A stretch of DNA of 64,000 nucleotides from Rugosimonospora africana (GCF_016862975.1 NZ_BONZ01000080.1:1-64000), one strand, 5' to 3'; shown: positions 44,301-53,189, numbered from the stretch's first letter. The notes: generated by a model from the sequence alone, not told the origin. Numbers and translations are program-made.

Positions 44301-45695
44301 CGCTCCCCCGGGGGTACCGGGCACGACCAGCCGGTAGCTGGCGCCCGGCGCGATGCCGAGCAGGTCGGTCAGTCCCGTTCCGGTCGCGTCGACCCGCTGC
44401 CGATCGTGCGGCAGCGGCGCCATCATCGAGAAGTCCAGGCCAACTTCGGTCAGGGCCGGGTCCTGGCCGCAGGTCTCGCCGGTGCCGTCCAGATGTCCCT
44501 TGGCGTCGGAGGTGTAGGTGGGGATCAGCGGCATCGACGGCCAGTCCAGGTAGCGCTGGTTGTTCCGCATGACTGTGGTGGGGCCGTAGTTCGCGGCGTA
44601 GAAGTTGCACGAGTCGGCCTGGTTTGCCGCCGCGGCGGAGTCGGTGAGGTCGCCCAACGACACGTTGGTGATGATCTCCCCCTGGCCCGGCAACTGGCCG
44701 TGGGCGGCCAGCGCGGTGAACGCCGGGATCGTGTCTGTGGCGGGGCGGTTGAGCAGGCTCTGCGCGCTGGAGGTCAGCGTGTAGTTGTCTGGTACGCCTG
44801 ACGCCGTGGCGGCGACCGCCGCGCGTCCCGGGGTACCGGCTGCCGTGGCCCGGCCGGCGGTGGCGGCGGCCGCCGCGGCTTTGACGTCGCCGGCCGGCAG
44901 CGGGACCGCCGGCGTGTTCGCGGTGGTGACCGTCCAGTCGGGCGCGGCGTAGGTGACGTCGGGACTGGCGCGCAGAGCGCTGATCGCGGCCGGCACCGAC
45001 GAGCCGGTCAGGTGCAGCTGGTACGCGTTGGAGAAGTCGAGCAGGGTGCGGCCGAGCCGCTGCGTGGCGGTGGACCGCATACCGGCCAGCCGATCACGTG
45101 GTACCCCGGCGAACAGTCGGTCGGTCCGATCCACGCCCAGTCCCGCGAGGGTCCGGTTGAGACCGGCGGCGCTGGTGTAATTCGGCGTCGCGGCGGACTT
45201 CATCTGGTTCGGGGCGACCGCCTGGTGGTCCGGCGAGCTCACCCCGGTGCGGTAGACCACCACGACCTGCTGCGCGGCGTAGGGCGTCTGGTCGCTGTGG
45301 AGCAGGTCGGTGACGATCTGCTCCTGCGACGGCAGGCTCGCGCCGGACGCGCCGGTGCCCGACGCCTGCTTGCCGGCTGCCGTGCCGGCCGTGCCGCTCA
45401 CGGCGTCCGAGCCAGGCAGCGGCAACCGGACCATCATGACCTGGTCGCCCTTGGCCTGATCACCGCGGTGCACCTCGGCGATGCCATCGGAGTACACCGC
45501 GGCCCACCGGCCACCGGGCAGCGTCAGGTGCCGGTAGACCAACACCGCCCGTGCATCGGCAGCGGGCGCCGGGGGGTGCGCGGCCACCGGACTCGCGTGC
45601 GCCGGCGGGCCACTGGCGAGCAGGATGAGTGCGGTCAGCGCACAGATGACCGCGCCGCTCCGACGGCGTCGGTGAGTGGTCAAGGACTGTGGCAC
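41346..45695 (-). CDS. Giant secreted sedolisin/subtilase-like peptidase
   Basis: A 1449-aa exported protein with a Sec signal (residues 1-35, RRRRSGAVICALTALILLAS). An activation-like N-domain (about 60-300) is followed by the peptidase domain. ALTEVGLDFSMMAPL, near residue 417, fits the Glu-xxx-Asp pair of S53 sedolisins. SLAFGLDQYG (~495) may supply the oxyanion Asp, and LEGGTSAAAPEVAAAAAVVL (~657) carries the Ser in the GTSxxxP motif shared by S53 and S8. I see no S8-type DSG or HGT motif, so S53-like is preferred. The C-terminal ~700 residues are beta-rich (FFRPAYSVALTAPSGTVDIP; DVVDEHGALLKRIERFNFF) and probably extracellular adhesion or propeller domains. It is divergent from a LuxR-type regulator. 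Confidence 0.82.
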   Translation of the reverse strand: MPQSLTTHRRRRSGAVICALTALILLASGPPAHASPVAAHPPAPAADARAVLVYRHLTLPGGRWAAVYSDGIAEVHRGDQAKGDQVMMVRLPLPGSDAVSGTAGTAAGKQASGTGASGASLPSQEQIVTDLLHSDQTPYAAQQVVVVYRTGVSSPDHQAVAPNQMKSAATPNYTSAAGLNRTLAGLGVDRTDRLFAGVPRDRLAGMRSTATQRLGRTLLDFSNAYQLHLTGSSVPAAISALRASPDVTYAAPDWTVTTANTPAVPLPAGDVKAAAAAATAGRATAAGTPGRAAVAATASGVPDNYTLTSSAQSLLNRPATDTIPAFTALAAHGQLPGQGEIITNVSLGDLTDSAAAANQADSCNFYAANYGPTTVMRNNQRYLDWPSMPLIPTYTSDAKGHLDGTGETCGQDPALTEVGLDFSMMAPLPHDRQRVDATGTGLTDLLGIAPGASYRLVVPGTPGGAVSDVDAAFLAAANQTPRPDVITASLAFGLDQYGFPSRYLEEDPLTEAIIASIVHADGIVVCVSADDGLRTSTNAPVPPSGGSVATELPGPGHAVTDINDLTFSSAISRVEDSGAIDVGGSTLNDIFSAPPGDPRNAALKTQQAFPTTRYNGARNYSSGFGDRVDISAPGDNVLSVSHSFGGNAQAVQVNLEGGTSAAAPEVAAAAAVVLQVARLTHDRGVSHDPAAVRRFLTQTATPLPAVPQSDVPLSVGPQLDVGNAVQTLFARHGWSATPDAARVAVAQRRQSSALGGSIQTTTDPADISLAGRQLDAWITVAPDWTGLPGHGVTYRLAAATDPQTTLASTPWARLSPTEILTAAGLPVVSATVRSVPLVYTATIGGTIAARANATLTFGATDGTVDSAPGPIVDPVVHGSTLHVAYDVRNLTGATKPTLVVSQPGRIESATGLFFRPAYSVALTAPSGTVDIPVSALPGAGIYGVGIQDAPGGWTSRNDSAFAFTRLAPTGDAQPAVPLLAAAGSPFGHYAEPSYNGDFQVRYDVRGVKNADGAIIEISAPGPTAFDNWNTFNNPNGSQRDANGHDSGSVFYRAVSGPTGTVNLNAAAVGLDATMNHVVRVLATRAGKVDGEASGVSAITMDGVRAADGGTVAAGFGVNADGSDGFITSNQVTSDGATLGSVETFRQSDQQITHVARSSHDVYQTLFGGCAGQFHGDVGLYEDIDPTTSDDNFRVLDRVADGRSGGRWTPPDSLGGVICAAGQQDSSATAILAGQGGIQPTLKVATSQIVDNTFTGPVDLTPGLDPNASSLPGGIGQDTAANEAVVPVVDGSNPNAPGRIVLAHLDTGQVSAFPSVTTYFASGVAVDSTTHQALVTSTDTFGVYDLAGKTGTTVSPGGNGYQHPAVDPRRGAFLVQEVSPPDMFGTTPNNNATSAVDVVDEHGALLKRIERFNFFRIYLLDMGSYLQVSPATSTGYTLGPGGAQLVPFRY

Positions 45696-45890
45696 ACGAA
45701 CCTCCGGTCGAGAAGGGGCGCCGCAGCGAGGCGACCGCAGCGATCGGCCGTAGGCCGGCGGATCGACCGTAAGAAACGCCGACTTTCAAGGTCAATAATC
45801 GTTGGCGACCAGTAGTTGTCACTGACTTAAACTGATCAAGGATCACGGACGCACTCCTCCACCAAACGGACACCTTCGGCAGGGAGCCCG

Positions 45891-46970
45891 ATGCTCGAAG
45901 GACTCGGTCTTCGCCCGCAGCAGGAACAGGCATACCTTCACCTCCTGGACAACCCACGCCTGTCCGCGGCCGGGCTGGTAGCCCGGCGACCGGAGTGGAC
46001 GTCGGCGCAGGCTGAAGCGGTGCTGCGCAGCCTGGTCCCGCTCGGCCTCGCGGTTCCTAACGACCAGACGGGCGACACCTACGCCGCGATAGCTCCGGAC
46101 GTGGCGCTCGCCGCGCTGGTACGTGCCCGTGTCGATGCGGCGCGCAGCGCGGAGCGGGCCGTACCGGAGCTGATGGCGTTGTTCTGGCAGGGACGACCGG
46201 AGCCGGAATCACTTCATTTCATTGACGTGGTCACCGACGAGCACAGCATCACCGAGCGGTGGTACCAGTTGCAGCGTGCGGCGCAGCGCGAGGTGCGCGG
46301 CTTCGACTGCCCGCCGTACTTCGCCGACCCGACCGACCCCGATCCAATCGAACTGCAACGGCTGGCGGAGGGCGTGTCATACCGCGTCATCTACGCCGAC
46401 GAGGTGCTCGAACAGCCCGGTCGGTGGCGCGACCTCGAAGCAGGCATCGCCGCCGGTGAGCAGGCGCGCGTCGCGCACCGATTGCCGGTGAAGTTGACTC
46501 TGTTCGACGACTTCGCCGCCACACTGCCGGTGAAGGGACAAATGGACGGCGCGGGCGAACGCTCGCGCGCAGTCATCGTTGTGCACCGCTCGCCGCTGCT
46601 GGACGCGCTGTCGGCGCTGTTCGAGGTGTACTGGGACCAGGCCGCTCCGCTCCCGGGCGAGCCGGACGGCGGCGCAACGAGCACGAGCACTGGGTTGTAC
46701 GCGGACGACGCCCGGCTCGTCAGGTTGCTGGCCGCCGGGTTCGGCAACGAGACGATCGGGCGCGCGCTAGGCGTCAGCTCCAGCACCGTGCAGCGCAGGG
46801 TACACGAATTGATGGAGCGGCTCGGCGCCAAGACCAGGTTCCAGGCCGGCCTCATCCTCGGACGACTTGGATCCGTCAGCAAGGGCACGCCCGCCGGCAG
46901 CGAACCGGCGGCAGGGGTGTCCGCGGCAGATGACAGATTGGCCGGGCGGACACGGCGGGCCGCACACTGA
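45891..46970 (+). CDS. LuxR-type regulator with TrmB-like N-terminus
   Basis: A 359-aa regulator. The first 70 residues (MLEGLGLRPQQEQAYLHLLD, then NPRLSAAGLVARRPEW) resemble a TrmB winged helix. The C-terminal LuxR HTH is DARLVRLLAAGFGNETIGRA, then LGVSSSTVQRRVHELMERLG. Between them is a sensor region with a phospholipase-D-like segment (ERSRAVIVVHRSPLLDALSA). This layout is common in actinomycetes. GGGAG upstream of the ATG at 45891 fits. It is divergent from the large peptidase gene with a 195-bp shared promoter region and probably controls it. The 278 bases after this gene hold no supportable gene. Confidence 0.88.
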   Translation: MLEGLGLRPQQEQAYLHLLDNPRLSAAGLVARRPEWTSAQAEAVLRSLVPLGLAVPNDQTGDTYAAIAPDVALAALVRARVDAARSAERAVPELMALFWQGRPEPESLHFIDVVTDEHSITERWYQLQRAAQREVRGFDCPPYFADPTDPDPIELQRLAEGVSYRVIYADEVLEQPGRWRDLEAGIAAGEQARVAHRLPVKLTLFDDFAATLPVKGQMDGAGERSRAVIVVHRSPLLDALSALFEVYWDQAAPLPGEPDGGATSTSTGLYADDARLVRLLAAGFGNETIGRALGVSSSTVQRRVHELMERLGAKTRFQAGLILGRLGSVSKGTPAGSEPAAGVSAADDRLAGRTRRAAH

Positions 46971-47248
46971 GCCTTGGCAGGCCACCGAGCGGCAACCTTT
47001 GCCCTGACGGGCGGGGCAGGGACGTCGGCTGCCGGGCTGAGGGCGGCACCGGCGAGATCGGAGGGTGGCGGTGAAGATTCCAGTGGTCGTGTCGTATCAC
47101 GCCGCCCGGGCGTCGGTGGAGTCGGCGTGTCAACGCGGCGAGGAGTACGTGATTGCGATCATCGCTCTCCTGAGACGCCACCAACGCGACGGCCTCGGCG
47201 CCCCGGTTGTCCAGCCGCTGAGCCCAGCTGAAGAAGGCTGGCTGGTCG

Positions 47249-48238
47249 TCAACTCTCGACGAGTACGGCTTCGGCCAGCCCGCGGTCGATGACGATGCCG
47301 TTGATCAGTCCCGACTTGAGGGTCGCGCGGACAGCGTCGCTCTTGCGGGCATCGAAGGCGATGCCGATTCGGGTCGGCACGGCGCGGAGCTCCTGCTCCG
47401 AGATGCCGATCATGCGTCCGTCGAGGGGAGTGTCGAGGCGTCGTCCCTCGGCGTCGAGCAACAGTCCGACGACTTCGGCGCAGACGCCGAGATCCTGCGC
47501 AGTGTTCCGGTCCTGTTCGGAGGCGGCCTCGTACACAGTGGAGAGACCATCGCCCCACGCGCCGATACCGATGACGCAGACGGTGAGCTTGTCGAAGTGA
47601 GATGCGCATCGGACGAAGTCGGGTTGCTGGCGGTAGATCCGTGAGCCCGCATCGTCGGGACAGACCATCGGTGCGTAGTACAGATAGGCGGGACCGCCGC
47701 CGACCCGGGTGAAGCGGCGGACCGCCTCCATCACATCCCAGGCGTCGATCCGCGATACCGCGCCTGTGATCTGCACGACGGTACACCGGCTGAAGTGGTC
47801 GGGCGGCTCAGGCAGGCCCATCAGCGTACGGGTCGACGAGATACCCAGCACGTCGCGGGCGGTGACGATCTCCTGCAACAGTGCTGTCGCGGCTTGGCCG
47901 ACGCTGCTGCGTAAGGACTGCAGTGCTTCGTCCGGTGCCTCGGTGACGGCGCAGTAGCGCAGCCCGAAGCGGTCCTGCAGTCGACCGGACAGATCGAATT
48001 CGACGTCATCGGGCAACCCGATCTCGATCCGCACCAACCCAGTGGCGACTGCCCGTTCGAGCAAGCGGCCAACCTGGAAGCGGGACAGCCCGAACTCCTC
48101 GGCGATCTGCACCCGCGACTGCCGCTCGAGGTAGTACCGGCGCGCGACGCGAGCCATCAGCATGACCTGGCTCTGCTTCCCGCGAAGCCGGCGACCGTCC
48201 ATCCTGGGCTGGCTCCGCCCCACATTGGATTCGCTCAT
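47249..48238 (-). CDS. SorC/DeoR-family sugar-responsive regulator
   Basis: A 329-aa regulator. Its N-terminal HTH (YYLERQSRVQIAEEFGLSRF, then QVGRLLERAVATGLVRIEI) and C-terminal sugar-phosphate-binding domain (ARDVLGISSTRTLMGLPEPP; KLTVCVIGIGAWGDGLSTVY; ISEQELRAVPTRIGIAFDAR; GLINGIVIDRGLA) are those of the SorC family. Such proteins respond to phosphorylated sugars or polyols. It is divergent from the ABC importer unit starting near 48445. The start codon lies inside one half of a 12-bp inverted repeat shared with the intergenic region. Confidence 0.9.
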   Translation of the reverse strand: MSESNVGRSQPRMDGRRLRGKQSQVMLMARVARRYYLERQSRVQIAEEFGLSRFQVGRLLERAVATGLVRIEIGLPDDVEFDLSGRLQDRFGLRYCAVTEAPDEALQSLRSSVGQAATALLQEIVTARDVLGISSTRTLMGLPEPPDHFSRCTVVQITGAVSRIDAWDVMEAVRRFTRVGGGPAYLYYAPMVCPDDAGSRIYRQQPDFVRCASHFDKLTVCVIGIGAWGDGLSTVYEAASEQDRNTAQDLGVCAEVVGLLLDAEGRRLDTPLDGRMIGISEQELRAVPTRIGIAFDARKSDAVRATLKSGLINGIVIDRGLAEAVLVES

Positions 48239-48351
48239 CTGAGCACTCTAATGCACTGTTGCCGGCATCCGCGACAGCGCCATTGCGCTCAATCGCTGGT
48301 CTGTGTGTTAATCAGTCCGTCCGACGGCGGCAGAAACAATCAGATGAGCGA
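48231..48351. promoter_or_regulatory. Divergent control region with inverted TCGCTCATCTGA
   Basis: TCGCTCATCTGA at 48231-48242 recurs as its exact reverse complement at 48340-48351. The arms overlap the SorC start codon and lie about 95 bp before the importer permease. It could be a SorC operator pair, but part of the match comes from ATGAGCGA, which could also just be two start-like sequences. Confidence 0.35.
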
Positions 48352-48444
48352 TACTGGAAGGTGCCTCATGAGACAACCACCCTGCGGCGAGGCGGGCGCC
48401 GCCGGGCGGCCACAATCCAGGCGGCCACAATCGGTGGTCGCGTA

Positions 48445-49419
48445 GTGGCCGGCATCGCGACTGAGCGGACATTCGAGGCGACGGCGCCGCCGAGCGGATC
48501 CACGGTCAGGTCATCCACAGGCCGCCGGGTACGTCGCGCCGTGCGGAGGCATGGAAAGGAATATCTTCTCTTCGTCGCCCTGGTAGGTCCCAACCTCGCG
48601 CTGATCCTCGTCTTCTCGTACTGGCCGGTGATCTACAACCTCTATCTCAGCTTCACGTCCTGGGACATGATCAGCCCCAACCCGACCTGGGTTGGATTGG
48701 CCGAGTATCGCGAGTTGTTCACGAGCGCTGACTTCGGACACGTGCTGGCCAACACGGGCAAGTTTGTTGTGCTGATCGTGGTCGGTTCGATCGTCGGGGG
48801 ACTGGCAACTGCGCTCATCCTCAATCAACGGCTCGTCGGTCGCGGCATCGTACGCACGGTCAGCTTCGCCCCGCACATCGTGTCCGGAGCCGCGATCGCC
48901 ACGTTGTGGTTGTTCATCCTCGATCCGAGCTTCGGACTGCTGCGGGCCGTGCTTGACCCACTCGGCATCTCCTCGCCGCAATGGACGACCAACTCGCAGT
49001 TGTCACTGTATGCGTTGGTCATGGTCTATGTCTGGAAGGGCATCGGCTTCTGTGCGATCATCTATGTCGCTGGAATGCAGAATCTGCCCGCCGACCTGTT
49101 CGAGGCTGCACGGCTCGACGGAGCGGGTGGGTGGCAGCGCTTCCGGTATGTGACCTTTCCGCTGCTGTCGCCGGTCACCTACTTCCTCGTCGTGACGTCG
49201 ATCATCGGCGCGTTCCAGGCATATGACGTGACGGCGATTATGACCGGCGGTGGTCCGGGGCTGTCGTCGACCACCCTGAGTTGGTTCATCTACCAGAAGG
49301 CGTTCCAGGCCTCCGACGCTGGTCTTGCGGCCGCGGCGGCGATGGTGATGTTGATCATGATCCTCGCGATCACCATTCTCATGACCAAGTATGCGGAGCG
49401 GAAAGTGACGTATCAGTGA
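48445..49419 (+). CDS. ABC importer permease, UgpA/MalF type
   Basis: A permease of about 324 aa with six spans. It opens with KEYLLFVALVGPNLALILVF, has the EAA loop DLFEAARLDGAGGWQRFRYV, and ends ILMTKYAERKVTYQ. The family imports sugars and, as UgpA, glycerol-3-phosphate. The start is uncertain: the frame is open from 48259; GTG at 48445 gives a normal-length polar N-terminus, while GTG at 48361 is the alternative. Its stop overlaps the next start (GTGA). Confidence 0.88.
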   Translation: MAGIATERTFEATAPPSGSTVRSSTGRRVRRAVRRHGKEYLLFVALVGPNLALILVFSYWPVIYNLYLSFTSWDMISPNPTWVGLAEYRELFTSADFGHVLANTGKFVVLIVVGSIVGGLATALILNQRLVGRGIVRTVSFAPHIVSGAAIATLWLFILDPSFGLLRAVLDPLGISSPQWTTNSQLSLYALVMVYVWKGIGFCAIIYVAGMQNLPADLFEAARLDGAGGWQRFRYVTFPLLSPVTYFLVVTSIIGAFQAYDVTAIMTGGGPGLSSTTLSWFIYQKAFQASDAGLAAAAAMVMLIMILAITILMTKYAERKVTYQ

Positions 49420-50276
49420 AGGTCGACATCGAGTCCCGTTCTACCACTTCCCGTCGGCGCGGTTCGAGCAAGATCATCATGTACGCCCTGCTGGTGGTGA
49501 TCGCCGCCGTGTTCATCATGCCGCTCTACTGGTTGTTCAGCTCAGCAGTCAAGCCGAGTGGGGAGATCTACCGCTTTCCCCTGGAGTGGATCCCGCATCA
49601 CCTGCATTGGTCCAACTTCATCAACGCCTGGCACGATGCACCGTTCGGCTCGTTCTTCGTCAACTCGATCATCGTCACCGTGATCGGGACTGCGATCAAG
49701 ATGGTGCTCGCCACCGGCTCGGCCTATGCCTTCACCTTCCTGCCCTTTCCCTTCAAGCGCGTGATCTTCCTACTGTTGCTCGGCGCGCTGATGACGCCGG
49801 GCACGATTACCCTGCTGACCAACTATCTGACGGCGTCCGACCTTGGATGGGTCGACACCTACGCCGGCCTGATCGTCCCTGGTGCGGGCTCGGCGTTCGG
49901 CATGTTCCTTCTCCGGCAGCAGATGATGACGCTCCCGCGCGAGGTCTTCGAGGCGGCCAGAGTGGACGGTGCCGGTCATCTGCGAATCCTGCTGCGACTC
50001 GCTGTGCCGATGTCGCGTCCGATGATGATCACCGTCACGCTGATCTCGGTCATCGAAGTCTGGAACGACTTCATCTGGCCTCTCATCATTACGACCACCA
50101 CCCAGATGCGCACGCTGCCGGTCGGTCTGCTCTACCTCAAGTCACAGGAGGGCTACAACGACTGGGGCGCAATCATGGCCGGGACCGTGATGGTCGCCGC
50201 GCCGATGATCATCGTCTTCCTGCTCGCTCAGAGGTACATCGTCGCAGGCTTCTCCGGTGGGGCGGTCAAAGGCTGA
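49416..50276 (+). CDS. ABC importer permease, UgpE/MalG type
   Basis: A 286-aa permease with six spans. The N-terminal span is followed by the usual SSAVKPSGEIYRFPLEWIPH, the EAA loop reads EVFEAARVDGAGHLRILLRL, and the C-terminus is YIVAGFSGGAVKG. It pairs with the 48445 product. GTG at 49416 overlaps the previous stop. The ATPase gene is not present locally, so a shared ATPase is likely. Confidence 0.9.
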   Translation: MKVDIESRSTTSRRRGSSKIIMYALLVVIAAVFIMPLYWLFSSAVKPSGEIYRFPLEWIPHHLHWSNFINAWHDAPFGSFFVNSIIVTVIGTAIKMVLATGSAYAFTFLPFPFKRVIFLLLLGALMTPGTITLLTNYLTASDLGWVDTYAGLIVPGAGSAFGMFLLRQQMMTLPREVFEAARVDGAGHLRILLRLAVPMSRPMMITVTLISVIEVWNDFIWPLIITTTTQMRTLPVGLLYLKSQEGYNDWGAIMAGTVMVAAPMIIVFLLAQRYIVAGFSGGAVKG

Positions 50277-50309
50277 CGTGTCACCTCGTGCCGTGTGCAC
50301 GACCCGAAT

Positions 50310-50336
50310 TTATCTCGTCAGATGCCCGACAGATAA
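50310..50336 (+). promoter_or_regulatory. Small hairpin before the binding-protein gene
   Basis: TTATCT and AGATAA flank an inner GTC/GAC pair in the 72-bp gap between permease and binding-protein genes, just before the AAGGA site. It could tune relative expression of the binding protein. Confidence 0.35.
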
Positions 50337-50348
50337 GGACTTCTGCTG

Positions 50349-51728
50349 ATGTCAGGACATGTGGTTCCGACCATTTCCGGGACGGCTCTGAGCCGTCGCT
50401 CTCTCCTCGGCCTCGCCGCCGCCGGTGCGCTCGCGAGTCCCGTTCTTGCCGCCTGCTCTCGTGGGGGGGCGGGCGGTGGCGGGTTTGCCCAAGTCGACGT
50501 CAAGGTGCCGGATGCTTACCGCAAGCGCGATCAGAAGGTGGTCCTCTGGACTTCCTGGAACGGGTCGGCGGGAAAGGTACTCAGCGGGTTGGTGGACAAG
50601 TTCAATCAGTCGCAGAACGACATCTACGCTCAGGCGCAGTTCCAAGGTGACTACTTTTCCGCGACATCGAAGGTCACCGCTGCACTGCGGGCAAAATCGG
50701 TCCCCGACATCATGGCGTTCGGGCAGACAGCGTGGCAGATCTTCTTCCTGAACGAAACGCTGGAGGACCTCACGAGTTACGCGGACAACGCGTTCAGGTC
50801 GTCGTTCTACGACAATCTGTTCGGCGCTGGTCTGATCAAGGACAAGCTCTACTGGATCTCGTTCGCGCGGAGCACGCCGATCATGTATTACAACAAGGAC
50901 CTGTTCGCGCAGGCGGGCCTCCCCGACCGCGGTCCGAAGTCCTGGACGGAGCTGCGGGAATGGGGACCGGCGCTGCTGAAGCAGAAGGCGGCTGGAAAGC
51001 CGGTGAAGGTGACCGAGCTCTCCGGCGGTGACAGCTGGGAATTCGAAGCGAGCGTCTGGCAGTTCGGCGGCCGGATCTCGAAGGGCCTCGACGTCACGAT
51101 CAATCAGGGTGGCGCCGTCGAATGCGCGGACTGGATGCGGAAATTGATCTATGACGACAAGATGGCGATGCTCGCCAGCGAATACGGCACCAACTTCAAC
51201 AACGGTCTGGTCGGGGCCTACATGAACTCCACCGGTGCGCTCGCCGGAACCTACGAGGCGGCCAAGTTCCATGTCGGCGTCAGTGAGCTGCCGACGCAGG
51301 TCACCCGTGGCGTACCGACGGGTGGTGGCGGCTTCTCGATCTTCAAGGGTGTGCCCAAAGAGCGTAAGGAGGCCGCCTGGGAAGTGATCAAGTTCCTCTC
51401 CTCTCCAGAATCGGCTGCGACTTGGTCGCTGGGGACCGGATACCTGCCCGTGGTGAAGGCAGCGGTCGAGCAACCGTCTTACAAGGCAGCGCTGAGGAAG
51501 GATCCGAATCGCGGCGTCGCGATCGCCCAGTTGGCGCACACCGGCAATCTCGACGAGGTCGATGCCTATGTGCAGAACGCATCGCCGATCATCTTCGGCG
51601 GGCTTCAGAAGATCTACGGCGACAACCGGCCTGCGCAAGGCGTTCTGGACGATGTCGCCGACCAGCTCAAAGCAGGTGAGAAGAAGATCAAAGCGCAGTA
51701 CGACAAACTCGTCGGCGGCGAGGAATGA
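50349..51728 (+). CDS. Extracellular solute-binding lipoprotein, UgpB-like
   Basis: A 459-aa binding protein with a signal and lipobox (SRRSLLGLAAAGALASPVLA then AC) that anchors it by lipid. The mature part has the family-1 solute-binding layout: KVVLWTSWNGSAGKVLSGLV, FNQSQNDIYAQAQF, SVPDIMAFGQTAW and KEAAWEVIKFLSSPESAATW. UgpB-type proteins bind glycerol-3-phosphate or glycerophosphodiesters, but the fold also serves sugars; the downstream GDPD gene favours glycerophosphodiesters. An AAGGA lies shortly before the ATG at 50349. It overlaps the GDPD gene. Confidence 0.9.
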   Translation: MSGHVVPTISGTALSRRSLLGLAAAGALASPVLAACSRGGAGGGGFAQVDVKVPDAYRKRDQKVVLWTSWNGSAGKVLSGLVDKFNQSQNDIYAQAQFQGDYFSATSKVTAALRAKSVPDIMAFGQTAWQIFFLNETLEDLTSYADNAFRSSFYDNLFGAGLIKDKLYWISFARSTPIMYYNKDLFAQAGLPDRGPKSWTELREWGPALLKQKAAGKPVKVTELSGGDSWEFEASVWQFGGRISKGLDVTINQGGAVECADWMRKLIYDDKMAMLASEYGTNFNNGLVGAYMNSTGALAGTYEAAKFHVGVSELPTQVTRGVPTGGGGFSIFKGVPKERKEAAWEVIKFLSSPESAATWSLGTGYLPVVKAAVEQPSYKAALRKDPNRGVAIAQLAHTGNLDEVDAYVQNASPIIFGGLQKIYGDNRPAQGVLDDVADQLKAGEKKIKAQYDKLVGGEE

Positions 51729-52417
51729 TCATGGCGCGACCGTTCCGCATCACCGGGCATCGAGGGGCTATGGGCTACATGCCCGAAAACACCTTGGCCT
51801 CCTATCGCCAGGCGGTCCAAGACGGGGTCGACGAGATCGAACTCGATCTTCGACTGAGCAAGGACGGCCATATCGTCCTGCTGCATGACTCGACCGTCGA
51901 CCGCACCACGGACGGGCACGGTGCTGTGGAAGATCTGACACTTGCGGAGTTGCAGTCACTCGATGCCGGCGCCGGTGAACGGATCCCGACCTTCGATGAG
52001 GCGCTTGCCGCCATCGATATCACCATCCTGGCCGAGATCAAGGCCGATGCCGTGGTTGAGCCGCTGCGCCGCCTGTTGGCGGCGCGCCCGGAGCTTCGGC
52101 ACCGGATTCAGCCGATGTGCTTCCGTGCGCGAAATCTCGAACCGCTAGTCCGTTCGTTCGACGACGTCCGATGTGCCTTGCTGGCCGACGAGGGGTCGGA
52201 AGATCTCCTCGACCGTGCCGTCGGTCTCGGAGTTGCATGGGTCGGTGTCGGCTGGCCGGGGAGCAGTCCGGAGCTGATCCGAGCCGCGCACGAGAGGGGG
52301 CTGGAATATTGTCTGTGGCCAGCACCGACTCGGGTCGAGGTGGAGCGTGCTCGCGATTGGGGAGCCGACGGAGTCACAACGGATTACCCGGCCGATGTGA
52401 TCGAGGCGCCCGTATGA
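51725..52417 (+). CDS. Glycerophosphodiester phosphodiesterase
   Basis: A 230-aa cytoplasmic GDPD: FRITGHRGAMGYMPENTLAS carries the first catalytic His and the conserved PENT. EIELDLRLSKDGHIVLLHDS has the metal-binding Glu and Asp and the second His, and RTTDGHG follows. It hydrolyses glycerophosphodiesters to glycerol-3-phosphate and an alcohol. No signal peptide is present, so it acts on imported substrate. It starts by ATGA overlap with the binding-protein gene; a second ATG at 51731 is possible. It ends in ATGA overlap with the HAD gene. Confidence 0.92.
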   Translation: MIMARPFRITGHRGAMGYMPENTLASYRQAVQDGVDEIELDLRLSKDGHIVLLHDSTVDRTTDGHGAVEDLTLAELQSLDAGAGERIPTFDEALAAIDITILAEIKADAVVEPLRRLLAARPELRHRIQPMCFRARNLEPLVRSFDDVRCALLADEGSEDLLDRAVGLGVAWVGVGWPGSSPELIRAAHERGLEYCLWPAPTRVEVERARDWGADGVTTDYPADVIEAPV

Positions 52418-53163
52418 ATGCCGAGAGCGGCGGAGCGAATGACACGAGCATCGCGGCAGTGTTGTTCGACATGGACGGCACCTTGTTCGACAGCGAACGG
52501 ATCTGGGATGTCAGCCTGGCCGACCTGGCGCACAAACTGGGTGGGAGGCTGTCCGCCCGAGCGCGGGAGCGGATTGTCGGGAGCAACTTGCTGACCACCG
52601 TACGCATCGTGCAGTCCGATCTCGGGGTCAGTGGCGATGATCAGGATCTGGCGGCATGGTTACTGGACCGAACCTGTCGGCTGTTCGCAGCTGGTGTTCC
52701 GTGGCGACCTGGCGCGCAGGAACTGGTCGCTGCCGTGCGATCGCGGCGGATCCCGGCAGCCCTGGTGACGGGGAGCTTTCGCGTTCTCGTCGACGTGGTT
52801 CTCGATCAGATCCCGGCCGACACATTCGGTCTGGTGATCTGTGGTGACGAGGTCGATCATCCGAAGCCCGACCCCGAGCCGTATGTGACCGCGGCCGGAC
52901 TCCTCGGCGTGAGCCCCGCGAATTGCGTCGCGATCGAAGATAGTCGTAACGGGATCAGGTCGGCTGTCGATGCCGGCTGCTTGGTGATCGCGGTTCCCGA
53001 GGAGCCGCAGCAGCGGGCCGATGATCATGGCGTCCTCGTGCGGGCACTGCCCGAGATCACGGTCGATTGGCTGGACGCCAGGATGCGGCACCACCGCCTC
53101 GTCGCCCTGAACCGCATGGATCACATCGGTGAGCAACAAACGCAGTTTGACCGAATTCCGTAG
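52414..53163 (+). CDS. HAD-superfamily phosphatase
   Basis: A 249-aa HAD hydrolase of the beta-phosphoglucomutase/GPP-like type. Motif I is AAVLFDMDGTLFDSERIWD (nucleophile Asp19, acid/base Asp21), motif II LVTGSFR, and motif III/IV GDEVDHPKPDPEPYVTAAGL and CVAIEDSRNG. In this operon a sugar- or glycerol-phosphate substrate is likely, for instance release of glycerol from glycerol-3-phosphate; this is inferred only from the neighbouring GDPD. ATGA overlap with the previous gene sets the start. Confidence 0.88.
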   Translation: MNAESGGANDTSIAAVLFDMDGTLFDSERIWDVSLADLAHKLGGRLSARARERIVGSNLLTTVRIVQSDLGVSGDDQDLAAWLLDRTCRLFAAGVPWRPGAQELVAAVRSRRIPAALVTGSFRVLVDVVLDQIPADTFGLVICGDEVDHPKPDPEPYVTAAGLLGVSPANCVAIEDSRNGIRSAVDAGCLVIAVPEEPQQRADDHGVLVRALPEITVDWLDARMRHHRLVALNRMDHIGEQQTQFDRIP

Positions 53164-53189
53164 ACACCAACAGATGGGAAGGTCAAGCG

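Noticed and set aside
47068-47292. Short open frame after the LuxR-type regulator, with GGAGGG before a GTG
   Set aside because: No recognisable protein, and it overlaps the 3' end of the SorC gene on the other strand.
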